A stretch of 64,000 nucleotides of DNA from Planctomycetota bacterium (lineage in GTDB: Bacteria; Planctomycetota; UBA1135; GCA-002686595): contig JADJLZ010000002.1 in NCBI GenBank assembly GCA_016709875.1, forward strand, positions 682,001 through 746,000. Reading direction: 5' to 3'. The notes below the pieces were generated by a model that ran no database searches, was not told where the DNA came from, and saw nothing but the letters and a program-made list of their open reading frames with translations. Of this stretch, positions 8,152 to 16,525 are shown piece after piece; positions within the stretch are counted from its first letter, which is position 1; each line of letters begins with the position of its first letter. The translations under genes were made by a program, and so were the position numbers.

Positions 8152-9372
8152 ATGCACGAACCTCGACTCGAACCCAGCCAGGCCGCCGTCGGTGTGCCGG
8201 CGGTCGAGGCGGGGGAGCTCCTGTGCGAGCGCGGGGCGCTGGTGATCGACTTGCGCAGCCCAGCGGAGTTCGAGGAAGACCACGTGCCGGGCGCCGTCAA
8301 TGTGCCGCTCTTCGACGACGCGCAACGCGCGATCGTGGGCACGCTGTACCGCAAGGAGTCACCCGAGTCGGCTTTCGCGGAGGGGCGCGAGATCGTCGCG
8401 GCGCGCATCACCGAGCTGTGCGCGCGCATCGCGCAGCTCGCGGGGGAGAGCCTGCCTGCGGCGGACCTCGCTGCGCGCGTGCGCGAGGCGACGGCGGGCG
8501 GGATCGAACAGCTCGAGAGCGCGGTCGCGCCGCGGACGATGTCCGCGCTGCCCGATCGGCCAGTCGTGCTGCACTGCTGGCGCGGCGGATTGCGCTCGCG
8601 CAGCGTCGTGTGGTTGCTGCGCACGCTCGGGTTCGAGCGCGCGGTCGCGCTGCGCGGCGGCTACCGCTCCTGGCGCGCGGAGGTGCTGCGCGGGATCGAG
8701 GGCTGGCAGGCGCCGCCCGCGTACGTGCTGCGCGGGCTGACCGGTGTCGGCAAGACGCTCGTGTTGCGCGAACTCGAACGCATCCGTCCGGGCTGGACGA
8801 TCGATCTGGAGGGGCACGCGGGGCACCGCAGCTCGCTGCTCGGCGGCGTCGGGCTCGAACCGGTCTCGCAAAAGCGCTTCGAGAGCCGGCTCTTCGAGCG
8901 TCTGCGCGCGCTCTCCATGAACGCCGCGCCGGTGGTGGTCTTCGAAGGCGAGAGCCGCAAGGTCGGCGACGTGATCCTGCCCGGCCCGATCTGGCGCGCT
9001 CTCTCGGGCGGCGTCAACCTGGAACTCGTCGCGGACACGCAGCGTCGGATCGCGGTGCTGAAAGCGGACTACCTCGCCGCCCGCGGCAGCACGCAGGAGC
9101 TCGCGCGCATCCTGCCGGCGATCGAGAGCCGCATGCAACGTGCTGCAGGCGACCCGGCGCTCGCGGAACTGCTCGGCACAGGCCGCGTGGACGAACTCGT
9201 CGCGCTGCTGCTCGAGCACTACTACGACCCGCTCTACCGGCACAGCCAACAGGGAAAGAAATACGCGGTCCGCATCGACGCGGCCGAGCCCGCGCGCGCG
9301 GCGCGCGAAATCGCGTCCTGGATCGAGTCGCGGCCCCCGACGGAGGAACAGCCCTCCTCGCGCCTGGGGTAG
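8152..9372 (+). CDS. mnmH: tRNA 2-selenouridine synthase
   Basis: 406 residues. The N-terminal rhodanese domain (about 15-185) carries the catalytic cysteine in HCWRGGLRSRS (C142). A P-loop domain follows, with GLTGVGKT at about 195-202 and an EGHAGHRSS segment. This two-domain architecture is specific to MnmH/SelU (YbbB), which converts geranylated 2-thiouridine to 2-selenouridine at the wobble position of Lys, Glu and Gln tRNAs using selenophosphate. Its presence predicts a selenophosphate synthetase (selD) elsewhere in the genome. ATG 8152 is favoured because it begins directly before the rhodanese domain. Confidence 0.92.
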   Translation: MHEPRLEPSQAAVGVPAVEAGELLCERGALVIDLRSPAEFEEDHVPGAVNVPLFDDAQRAIVGTLYRKESPESAFAEGREIVAARITELCARIAQLAGESLPAADLAARVREATAGGIEQLESAVAPRTMSALPDRPVVLHCWRGGLRSRSVVWLLRTLGFERAVALRGGYRSWRAEVLRGIEGWQAPPAYVLRGLTGVGKTLVLRELERIRPGWTIDLEGHAGHRSSLLGGVGLEPVSQKRFESRLFERLRALSMNAAPVVVFEGESRKVGDVILPGPIWRALSGGVNLELVADTQRRIAVLKADYLAARGSTQELARILPAIESRMQRAAGDPALAELLGTGRVDELVALLLEHYYDPLYRHSQQGKKYAVRIDAAEPARAAREIASWIESRPPTEEQPSSRLG

Positions 9373-9406
9373 ACTTTTGCGCCCTCGTCCTGAACAGGCC
9401 CCTCTC

Positions 9407-10129
9407 TTGCCGCGCCGCACGCTCACCATCCTCTTTCCCGCGTACAACGAGTCGCGGCGCATCGAAAGCACGCTCGACCACGCCCTCGAGTGGGCGCGCG
9501 CGAACGTGGAGGACTTCGAGGTGCTCGTGGTCGACGACGGCTCGAGCGACGGCATGAGCGAGCTCGTGGCGCAGCGCTACGGCGACCTGGTGCGCCTGGT
9601 GCGGCGCGAGCAGCGCGGCGGCAAGGGCGCGGCGTTGCGCAGCGGGGTCGAGGCCGCGAGCAAGCCCTGGATCCTCTTCAGCGACGCCGATCTCTCGATC
9701 CCGATCGAGGAGTTCGAGAAGCTCTGGAAGCAAGCCGACGCGGCGCCGATCGTGATCGGCTCCAAGCGCGCGCCGGGCGGACACCTCGAATACCCGCCGC
9801 TGCGGCGCTTCCTCGGCGGCATCGGCCAGAAGCTGATCGCGCTGTTCGTGGTCTCGGGTTTCCACGACACGCAGTGCGGCTTCAAGCTCTACCGCACCGA
9901 TGTCGCGCAGGAGCTCTTCCGCTACCAGCGCATCGGCGGCTTCGGCTTCGACTTCGAGCTGCTGATGCTCGCGCGGCGCGCCGGACACGCGGTGCGCGAG
10001 GTGCCGATCCACTGCGAGCACAAGATCGGCGGCACGGTGCGCCTGCGCACGTACCTGACGGTGCTGGGCGAGATCGCGAGCATCCGCTGGAACCTGCTGC
10101 GCGGACTGTATCCCAAGTCCAGGCGCTAG
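9407..10129 (+). CDS. Family 2 glycosyltransferase (dolichyl-phosphate glucosyltransferase-like)
   Basis: About 240 residues from TTG 9407, the only plausible start next to the first strand. Motifs of the GT-A fold: LTILFPAYNES, VVDDGSSDGM, GKGAALRSGV, FSDADLSIPIEE (DxD), and C-terminal NLLRGLYPKS. The pattern is closest to polyprenyl-phosphate glucosyl- or mannosyltransferases of the ALG5/DPG-synthase type, which load a sugar onto a lipid-phosphate carrier at the inner membrane. No C-terminal membrane helices follow. It lies one base before the ChbG-like deacetylase gene, so they are probably co-transcribed. Confidence 0.87.
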   Translation: MPRRTLTILFPAYNESRRIESTLDHALEWARANVEDFEVLVVDDGSSDGMSELVAQRYGDLVRLVRREQRGGKGAALRSGVEAASKPWILFSDADLSIPIEEFEKLWKQADAAPIVIGSKRAPGGHLEYPPLRRFLGGIGQKLIALFVVSGFHDTQCGFKLYRTDVAQELFRYQRIGGFGFDFELLMLARRAGHAVREVPIHCEHKIGGTVRLRTYLTVLGEIASIRWNLLRGLYPKSRR

Positions 10130-10130
10130 A

Positions 10131-11024
10131 ATGGCGCGCAGCATGCCGTCGGACTCCACGCGAGCGGGGAGCGCGCCGCTCCTGATCGTCAATGCGGACG
10201 ATCTGGGCATGTCCGCGGGTGTCAACGCAGCGATCTTCGAGGCGCACGAGCGCGGGATCCTGACCAGCACGAGCCTGATGGCCGGCGGCGAGGCCTTCGA
10301 CGAGGCGCTCGAGGGCCTGCGCGCGCGCCCGCGGCTGCGCTGCGGGGTGCACCTTGTGCTGCACGACGAACTTGCGCTCGCCAGCCACGAGCGCGTGCCG
10401 CACCTCGCCGGCGCGGACGGGCGCATGCGGCCGCTGCGGCCGACGGCGCTCGCGCTGCTCTTCGGCCGCATCCCCGCAGCGGAGATCGAGGCCGAGTACC
10501 GCGCGCAGATCGAGAAGGTGCTCGCCGCGGGCGTACGGCCGACGCACCTGGACAGCCACTGCCACCTGGCGGGCTTTCCGCGCGCGGGAGCCGTGCTGCA
10601 CCGACTCGGGCGCGAGTACGGCATCCCCTGCGCGCGGCGGCCGGAGCTCGGCTCCCTCGCGGACTTTCGCGGTTCGCCGCCCTCGCGCTATCCGATCGCG
10701 CTGCTGATCAGCACGCTGCACAAGCTCACGCGCATGCGCCTCGAAGCGCCGCTGAGGATGCCGGCGCGTTTCGTGGGGCTCGTGAAGTCGGGCGCGGTCG
10801 AGCGCGACTGGCTCGTGGGCGCACTCGCGGGCCTTCCGCGCGGCCGTGTGAGCGAGCTGATGGTGCATCCGGGCGACGGCAGCGGGCCCGGCGATCCCTA
10901 CGGCGATCACGGGCCCGCCATGCGCAAGCGCGAGCTCGAAGCACTCGTCTCGCCGGAAGTGCGCGCTGCCGTCGAGCGCCACGGCATCGAGCTCGTCTCC
11001 TACGCGGAGCTCGCTACCCAGTGA
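10131..11024 (+). CDS. ChbG/HpnK (YdjC)-family polysaccharide deacetylase
   Basis: 297 residues. Metal-site motifs of the YdjC fold are visible: LIVNADDLGMSAGVN near residue 18 and THLDSHCHLAGFP near 140, with HPGDGS and VSYAEL near the C-terminus. Family members remove acetyl groups from N-acetylated sugars or sugar-lipids (ChbG on diacetylchitobiose, HpnK in hopanoid pathways). Position between a lipid-phosphate glycosyltransferase and an acyltransferase suggests modification of a glycolipid or surface glycan (inference). The stop overlaps the next GTG start by four bases. Confidence 0.88.
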   Translation: MARSMPSDSTRAGSAPLLIVNADDLGMSAGVNAAIFEAHERGILTSTSLMAGGEAFDEALEGLRARPRLRCGVHLVLHDELALASHERVPHLAGADGRMRPLRPTALALLFGRIPAAEIEAEYRAQIEKVLAAGVRPTHLDSHCHLAGFPRAGAVLHRLGREYGIPCARRPELGSLADFRGSPPSRYPIALLISTLHKLTRMRLEAPLRMPARFVGLVKSGAVERDWLVGALAGLPRGRVSELMVHPGDGSGPGDPYGDHGPAMRKRELEALVSPEVRAAVERHGIELVSYAELATQ

Positions 11025-12004
11025 ATATCACGACCCGCCGCTACCTGCCGAGTGATGCGCAGCTCTTCGTCGAGCTCGCCGCGCGCGCCTTCGCGCACGT
11101 GCCCGAACATGCCCGGCCCAAGGACCGGCCCGAGTTCATCGCCCACACGCACGGCCCGGCGAACCCCGCGGGTCACGGCTTCGTCGTGCTCGCCGAGGAG
11201 CAGGGACGCGTGCTCGGGCACGTGGGCGGCATTCCGTTCCGCTTCGTACGTCGCGATGGATCACTGACGACGGGCTGGCAGATCGGCTGCTACGTCGTCG
11301 ACGGCACACTGCAGCGCAAGGGCATCGGCAAGGCGATCCTGGGCGAGCTCCAAGCGACGGTTGCGCGCGAGGAACCCAGCGGCTTCAGCTACGGCTATCC
11401 CAATCGGCGCTCGCTCGGCCCCTTCCTGCGCCTGGGCGGCCGCATCGTGGCGCGCGCGCGCACGCTGCTCGTGCCCCCGACGCTCTCCAAGCGCCTGCGC
11501 GACGAGCAAGGCCGCGTGTGGACGGTGCGCAGCGTGGACGCGGAGGACGCGGCGACCGCGCTCGGCCACATGCGCCTGCCCGCGCCCGGTCGCCCCGGTT
11601 TCGTGCGTGACGCGGCCTACTTCCGCTGGCGCTACCTCGCGCCCGTGGCGGCGCCGCGCTACCGCTTCGCACTCGCGGCTCCCGAGGGCGGCGGCGACCT
11701 GCTGCTGCTCGCCCTCTCCGAGCACCGCGTGCGCGGCGTACGCTTCACGATCCTCGTCGACGGTCTGCCCGAACTCAGCGGAGATCGGCTCGGCCTCGCG
11801 CTCGGTGCGGCGCGCATCGCCGGCGGCGGCGGGCCGGTATACCTGACGACCAACGCGCGCTGGAAGCGCGGACCGTTCGCCTTCGCGCTGCCCGAGCGCT
11901 TCGACCCGCGCCCCGTGGTCGACGTGCTGATGAGCGCGAGCGACGAGCTGTCGCCCGACCTGCACGACGCGCCGATGCAGACCGGCGATTGGATGGGCTT
12001 CTAG
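11021..12004 (+). CDS. GNAT-family N-acyltransferase
   Basis: 327 residues from a GTG that overlaps the upstream stop codon, implying translational coupling. The first 150 residues carry the acetyl-CoA fold: VVLAEEQGRVLGHVGGIP, CYVVDGTLQRKGIGKAILGE (pyrophosphate loop RKGIGKA), and FSYGYPNRRSL. The remainder resembles a second acyltransferase-like half. Acceptor unknown. Being last in the GT2-deacetylase-GNAT run, it could acylate the amino sugar freed by the deacetylase; that is inference only. Confidence 0.8.
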   Translation: MNITTRRYLPSDAQLFVELAARAFAHVPEHARPKDRPEFIAHTHGPANPAGHGFVVLAEEQGRVLGHVGGIPFRFVRRDGSLTTGWQIGCYVVDGTLQRKGIGKAILGELQATVAREEPSGFSYGYPNRRSLGPFLRLGGRIVARARTLLVPPTLSKRLRDEQGRVWTVRSVDAEDAATALGHMRLPAPGRPGFVRDAAYFRWRYLAPVAAPRYRFALAAPEGGGDLLLLALSEHRVRGVRFTILVDGLPELSGDRLGLALGAARIAGGGGPVYLTTNARWKRGPFAFALPERFDPRPVVDVLMSASDELSPDLHDAPMQTGDWMGF

Positions 12005-12012
12005 CGCGCGCC

Positions 12013-13713
12013 TCAGCGCAGCATGTGCAGCTGCGCGGCCTCGCGCCAGCCGCGGCCAAACTCGGCGCGCTGTTCCCCGGGCAAGCTGTCGAGGAACGCC
12101 AGCGCGCGGTCGGGTCGCATTCGGTGCAGCAGGTAGAGGCGCCAGCCTCCTCCGCGCAGGAAGGGCGCGCGCAATCCCGGCGGAGCGGGGAAGGCGGCTG
12201 CCTCGCGCAACTTCGCCTCGTCGTACTTGAGACCCAGCGCGATGCGGCCGAGCGCCTCGGCCAGTCCCTCGCGCTCTTCGGGCGGCTGCGCCGCGATGCG
12301 CGCGAACGCCTGCTCGAGCTGGTGGCCGAAGCTCGGATCGACCGCGAGCCCAAAGCCGGGCAGTCCGAGTTCCCAGCCGTCGCCGTAGCCCGCGCGCCAT
12401 CGCTCAACCAGTTCGGCGAGCTCGGCTTTGGGCGGGCTGTTGAGCGCGGAGGCGAGCTCGGGCGCGAGCAGGTGCGGGTCGGCCTCGAAGTGCTTCACGA
12501 CCGCGATGCGCTTCGCATCGCTCGTGTGCAGGTGCCAGAGGAAGCGCTCCAGGTACTCGCGGAAGTCGTAGCCCTGCGTGCGCACGAGCAGGCCCCAGTT
12601 CTCGCGCAGCGCACTCGGTCGAGCATCGGCGAGCAGCGTGCGCAGATCGAAGAGTCCGCCGAGCACGAGCAGCGCAACCAATCCCGCGGCGAGCTTGCGC
12701 GCCCCGCCCGCAAGCGAAGCGTAGCCCGCGGCGAGCAACACGATGCCGCCGAACCAAAGCGGAGACAGACGCAGGAAAAAGAACCAGTTCGCGTTGGTCG
12801 TCGCCATCCCGCTCGCGAAATACAGCGCCAGGAACAGCGCGAGCCAGGCGCCGACGATGCGCGCGGAGCGGCTCGCCCACAGCGCGACGAGCGCGCCGGC
12901 GACAATCGCTACTGCGTAGAGCCAGTCAAAGAAATCGCCTTCGCGCAGCGACGCGGTCAGGCCGCCGAGCGCATCGGCGAAGCTCGCGCGCGGGGCCGCG
13001 GACTGTGGTGCTGGCCGGATCGCTCCCAGGCCGATGTGCGCCAGCGCGAAGAGCAGCGGGAGCGCGCCGAGGAACAGGCCCAGGGCAGCACAACCGAGTT
13101 CACGCGCCGCAGGCCGGCCGCGGCGGCTCCACAGGATCCAGAGTGCGGCGCAGGCGCTCGCCGGCACCGTCTGGAGCGAGAAATACAGTCCGAAACCCGC
13201 GGCGAAGCCGAGTGCCACGAGCTGCGAGGTACGTGGCCGCGCTTCCTTCGCGATCGAGAGCGCGAGCTCGAGCACGAGCGCGATGAAGAGCAACGCCTCG
13301 AAGTGCGTGCCCAGGCCGAGCAGCGAGAAGCGCAGCTGCGCCGCGGGGCAGAAGACGAACAGCAGTCCGAAGACCTGGCCCGCTCCCTCGCTCAGGTGGC
13401 GCGCGCACAGCCGCCAGCCGGCCCACAGGATCAGCAGCGTCACGGCCAGCGCCGCGAGCTTGTGCGCGAGCACGTTCTCGCCGACCAGCAGGAAGAAGAG
13501 CGCCTTGAGGTGCGTGACGACGAAGCCGCCGCCCTCGTGCGCGCCGTAGTTCTTGTCGAGGTAGGCCGCGGGGAGTCCGTCGAGTAGTGCCTTCGCTGCG
13601 GCGCCCTTGCCGAGCTCCTCGCCGTAGAAGAAGACGTCGGCGCACGTGAGCACGAGCGCCGCGCGCGTGAGCACGAGCAGCGCGATCAGGGAGGAGAGCC
13701 ACCGGCGCGACAT
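12013..13713 (-). CDS. Polytopic membrane protein, GT39/GT83-like
   Basis: Around 566 residues with about nine to eleven hydrophobic helices in the first 370 positions and a soluble C-terminal part (about 370-566). The N-terminal layout, with one helix, an acidic loop (FFYGEELGKG) and then clustered helices, resembles lipid-linked sugar transferases of the dolichyl-phosphate-mannose transferase superfamily. The usual paired acidic residues are not clear, so the assignment is by topology only. ATG 13713 is chosen; a TTG six codons upstream is possible. It sits 24 bases after the radical SAM gene in the same minus-strand run. Confidence 0.6.
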   Translation of the reverse strand: MSRRWLSSLIALLVLTRAALVLTCADVFFYGEELGKGAAAKALLDGLPAAYLDKNYGAHEGGGFVVTHLKALFFLLVGENVLAHKLAALAVTLLILWAGWRLCARHLSEGAGQVFGLLFVFCPAAQLRFSLLGLGTHFEALLFIALVLELALSIAKEARPRTSQLVALGFAAGFGLYFSLQTVPASACAALWILWSRRGRPAARELGCAALGLFLGALPLLFALAHIGLGAIRPAPQSAAPRASFADALGGLTASLREGDFFDWLYAVAIVAGALVALWASRSARIVGAWLALFLALYFASGMATTNANWFFFLRLSPLWFGGIVLLAAGYASLAGGARKLAAGLVALLVLGGLFDLRTLLADARPSALRENWGLLVRTQGYDFREYLERFLWHLHTSDAKRIAVVKHFEADPHLLAPELASALNSPPKAELAELVERWRAGYGDGWELGLPGFGLAVDPSFGHQLEQAFARIAAQPPEEREGLAEALGRIALGLKYDEAKLREAAAFPAPPGLRAPFLRGGGWRLYLLHRMRPDRALAFLDSLPGEQRAEFGRGWREAAQLHMLR

Positions 13714-13737
13714 GCGCGGGGAGGATAGCAATGCGCT

Positions 13738-15114
13738 TCAGACGTTGCGCGTGAGCAACGCCAGCCCTTCGCGCGCCTGTGCGCGGAGTTCGTGCAGGCT
13801 GCGCACGCTGGCCAGGCGGCGCAGGAGGTAGCCCGGCCGCAGGTAGAAGCGCCGCACCATGCGCTTCTTCAGCGCGAGCATCGCGCCGCGGTCGAGCGTC
13901 GAGGTCGGCAGGAAGGCGTCCGCGCCGCCCTGGTCCATGACCAGGTCCGCGGGGCCGCACAGGCCCAGCTCGAGAGCACGCGCGCGGAAGGGCGTGCCAA
14001 AGCGCGGCACAGCCATGTTGAGGCTCATGAAGTCCAGATCGAGTTCGAGCGCGAGCTCCAGCGTGCGCGCGAGCGAGGCCTCGTCCTCCTCGGGCAGGCC
14101 GATGATGAAAGTCCCGACCGTGCGCAGGCCGTGGCGCTTCACGCGCGCGAAGCCTTCGCGCACGACCGAGGCGCGGTAGCCCTTCTTGTACGCCGCGAGC
14201 ACCTCGTCGCTGGCGCTCTCGACGCCCAGGATCAGCGTGTGGCAGCCGGCGCGCTTCATCGCGGCGAGCAGCTCGTCGTCGGCCGTGTCCGGGCGCGTGA
14301 AGGCGGTCCAGCCCAGATCGCCGCGGCGCTCGAGTTCGCCGCACAGCTCCAGCGCGCGCTCGCGCAGCACGCCGAAGGTCTGGTCCATGAAGAAGATCTC
14401 GCGCACGCCGCGCGCGCGCAGCGCGTCGAGCTCCTCGAGCACGTCGGTGACCGGACGCGTCTTGAAGCCCAGCGTCCCGATCACGCAGAAGGTGCATGGG
14501 TAGGGGCAGCCGTAGTCGCTGAGCACGGTCGCGAAAGGCGCGCGCCGTGCGAAGGAGAAGCGGTAGCCCTCCCTCGGGAAGAGCTCGTGGCGCGGGCGCG
14601 GCACGCGGAAGCTGCCCTTGCGCGGGCCGCGGCGCACGCGCGCGATGCTCCCGTCCGCGCGGCGCACGGTCGCGTCGCAGAACTCGTCGCGCTCGCCTGC
14701 GAGGATGCGCGGCGCGTCCTCGCTCGAGAAGTCGTGCAGCGCCGCCTCGAGCCAGGCATTCTCGGCCAGGCGCTGCTCGCTCGCCTCCTGCAGCACGTCG
14801 CCGATCGCGAGCACGCGTGCGCCCCGTTGCGCCTCGCGCGCGAGGAACTCGCGGTCCTCGTCCCAGGAGACCGAGCCCACCAGGCTCACGATCGCGTCGG
14901 GCGCGAAGGCGGCGATGCGCGCGCGCGCGGCCTCCGGATCGAGGCGTTCGGCCATGCAGTCGAGCACGGCGATCTCGTGCTCGCGCGCGAGCGTGCCCGA
15001 GAGCACGAGCAGGTCCACCGGGTGGAAGAGGTAGTTCGACTTGGTCGTCTTCGAGCAGAAGTAGTCGCGGATGTAGATCCGCTTGCCCGGCGGGTTGAGC
15101 AGCAGGACCCTCAT
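13738..15114 (-). CDS. B12-binding-domain-type radical SAM protein
   Basis: 458 residues. An N-terminal Rossmann-like domain (about 1-140: MRVLLLNPPG) resembles the cobalamin-binding domain but lacks DxHxxG. The radical SAM core has CPYPCTFC (C203, C207, C210) to hold the 4Fe-4S cluster, followed by FMDQTFG, ILGVESASDEV and GTFIIGLPEEDE. Proteins of this architecture methylate or rearrange unreactive carbons and often occur in lipid or glycan clusters. The start overlaps the stop of the GT9 gene (ATGA), so the two are coupled. Substrate unknown. Confidence 0.87.
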   Translation of the reverse strand: MRVLLLNPPGKRIYIRDYFCSKTTKSNYLFHPVDLLVLSGTLAREHEIAVLDCMAERLDPEAARARIAAFAPDAIVSLVGSVSWDEDREFLAREAQRGARVLAIGDVLQEASEQRLAENAWLEAALHDFSSEDAPRILAGERDEFCDATVRRADGSIARVRRGPRKGSFRVPRPRHELFPREGYRFSFARRAPFATVLSDYGCPYPCTFCVIGTLGFKTRPVTDVLEELDALRARGVREIFFMDQTFGVLRERALELCGELERRGDLGWTAFTRPDTADDELLAAMKRAGCHTLILGVESASDEVLAAYKKGYRASVVREGFARVKRHGLRTVGTFIIGLPEEDEASLARTLELALELDLDFMSLNMAVPRFGTPFRARALELGLCGPADLVMDQGGADAFLPTSTLDRGAMLALKKRMVRRFYLRPGYLLRRLASVRSLHELRAQAREGLALLTRNV

Positions 15115-16367
15115 CCAGCCACCTCCGCGACGCCCGGGACGCGCTGAGGGAGCGCGTGCAGCACGCCGTCCCAGAGCAGGAGGCGCAATTCGTCGAGCAC
15201 CTCGTCCACCGAGAGGTTGGTCAGGCACTCGGGATGGCCGCGCACGCAGTTCGCGACCTTGTTGTCGTGCACGTTGATGCACGGGCTGCAGACCGGCGGC
15301 CGCCAGAGCGCACTCGTGCGCCGGCCGATCGGCGCGTACATCACGGGTGTCTCGGGGCCGAAGAGGCCCAGCGTCGGCGTCCCCAGTGCTGCGCCCAGGT
15401 GCATCGGACCGCTGTCGTTGGTGACCAGCGCGCCCGCGCCCGCGAGCAGCGCGCACAGCTCCGCGATCGAGAGCTCGCCAGCGAGGTCGATCAGGAGGCC
15501 CGGGCCCGAACGCACTTGCACGCGCAGGCCGGCGACGTACTCGCGCTCGGAACCCGAGCCGATCAGCACGACCGGCGTGCGGTCGAATTCGCCCAGCGCG
15601 CTCGCGAGCTCGGCGAAGCGTTCGCGCGGCCAGCGCCGCTCGAGCGACAGGCCGCCGGCGTTGGCGTTGAGCACGACGTAGGGCACGCCCGTGGCGATCC
15701 CGCGCTCGGCGAGCAGACGCGCGACACGCGCGGAGTGGTCTGCCCCGAAGCGGAAAGCCGAGAGATCGGTGTGCGCGATCTCTCCCTCGCCCTCGCCAGC
15801 GAGCGCGCGGAAGTTGCGCGCCACGTGCCAGTAGCGGTTGAACGGCACGGCGCGCGCGTGGAAACGGCCGCGCCAGACCTGCGGCGCCTCGAAACCACTC
15901 GTCCAACCCGCGCCGGTCAGCAGCGAGAGCAGCGCCGAGACGCGCGTGAAGAACTCGAAGTCGAACACGCCGTCGAAGCGCTCGCGCCGCAGGGCAAAGA
16001 CGAGGCCCGCCAGGCGCGCGAAGATCCGCAGCCAGCCCAGCGGCCCGCGCCCGGTGTGCAGGTCGAGCGCGAGCACCTCGTCGAACACGCCCAGGCCGCG
16101 CGCGAACTCCGCGTTCTCGCGCAGCGTGAGCAGCGTCAGGCGCGCGCCCGGGTGGCGGCGTCGGAGCGCGCTCACCGCGGGTGTCAGCAGCTGCAGGCTG
16201 CCGATGCCCCAGAACTTGACCAGCAGCACGCGTTCGAGCTTGGCGGGCGGGGTCTCACTGGTCCGCCGGAACCAGCGCAGGGGCTGGAGCAGGGCGCAGA
16301 CCAGAAAGCCGAGTCGCTTGTCCGCCGCCTGGAGGCGCTGCATCGGAATGTCGCGCGGCTTGGGCAC
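15111..16367 (-). CDS. Family 9 glycosyltransferase (heptosyltransferase-like)
   Basis: Up to 418 residues from GTG 16367; ATG 16343 would remove eight. Motifs of the GT-B heptosyltransferase family: VLLVKFWGIGSLQLLTPAV near residue 45, VVLNANAGG, ERRWPRERFAEL, and LVTNDSGPMHLGAALGTPT near 310. A Cys cluster (CSPCINVHD, NCVRGHPECL) close to the C-terminus is common in GT9 relatives acting on non-LPS glycans. It transfers a nucleotide-activated heptose or similar sugar to an envelope glycolipid (family knowledge). First gene of the minus-strand GT9 - radical SAM - membrane protein run. Confidence 0.88.
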   Translation of the reverse strand: MPKPRDIPMQRLQAADKRLGFLVCALLQPLRWFRRTSETPPAKLERVLLVKFWGIGSLQLLTPAVSALRRRHPGARLTLLTLRENAEFARGLGVFDEVLALDLHTGRGPLGWLRIFARLAGLVFALRRERFDGVFDFEFFTRVSALLSLLTGAGWTSGFEAPQVWRGRFHARAVPFNRYWHVARNFRALAGEGEGEIAHTDLSAFRFGADHSARVARLLAERGIATGVPYVVLNANAGGLSLERRWPRERFAELASALGEFDRTPVVLIGSGSEREYVAGLRVQVRSGPGLLIDLAGELSIAELCALLAGAGALVTNDSGPMHLGAALGTPTLGLFGPETPVMYAPIGRRTSALWRPPVCSPCINVHDNKVANCVRGHPECLTNLSVDEVLDELRLLLWDGVLHALPQRVPGVAEVAG

Positions 16368-16525
16368 CCCACCATCCTATACGGGCCGCGACGGAAAACC
16401 GGTCCATACGAGACCTGCACAGGAAAAGTCCCCGCGCTTCAGCCGAGCTTCCGACCAGAGCAGGATCCTGTCGTAGTCCCCGCCGGGGTCGTGTCGAAGA
16501 ATGGGAGTCCACGCGCCCGACGATC

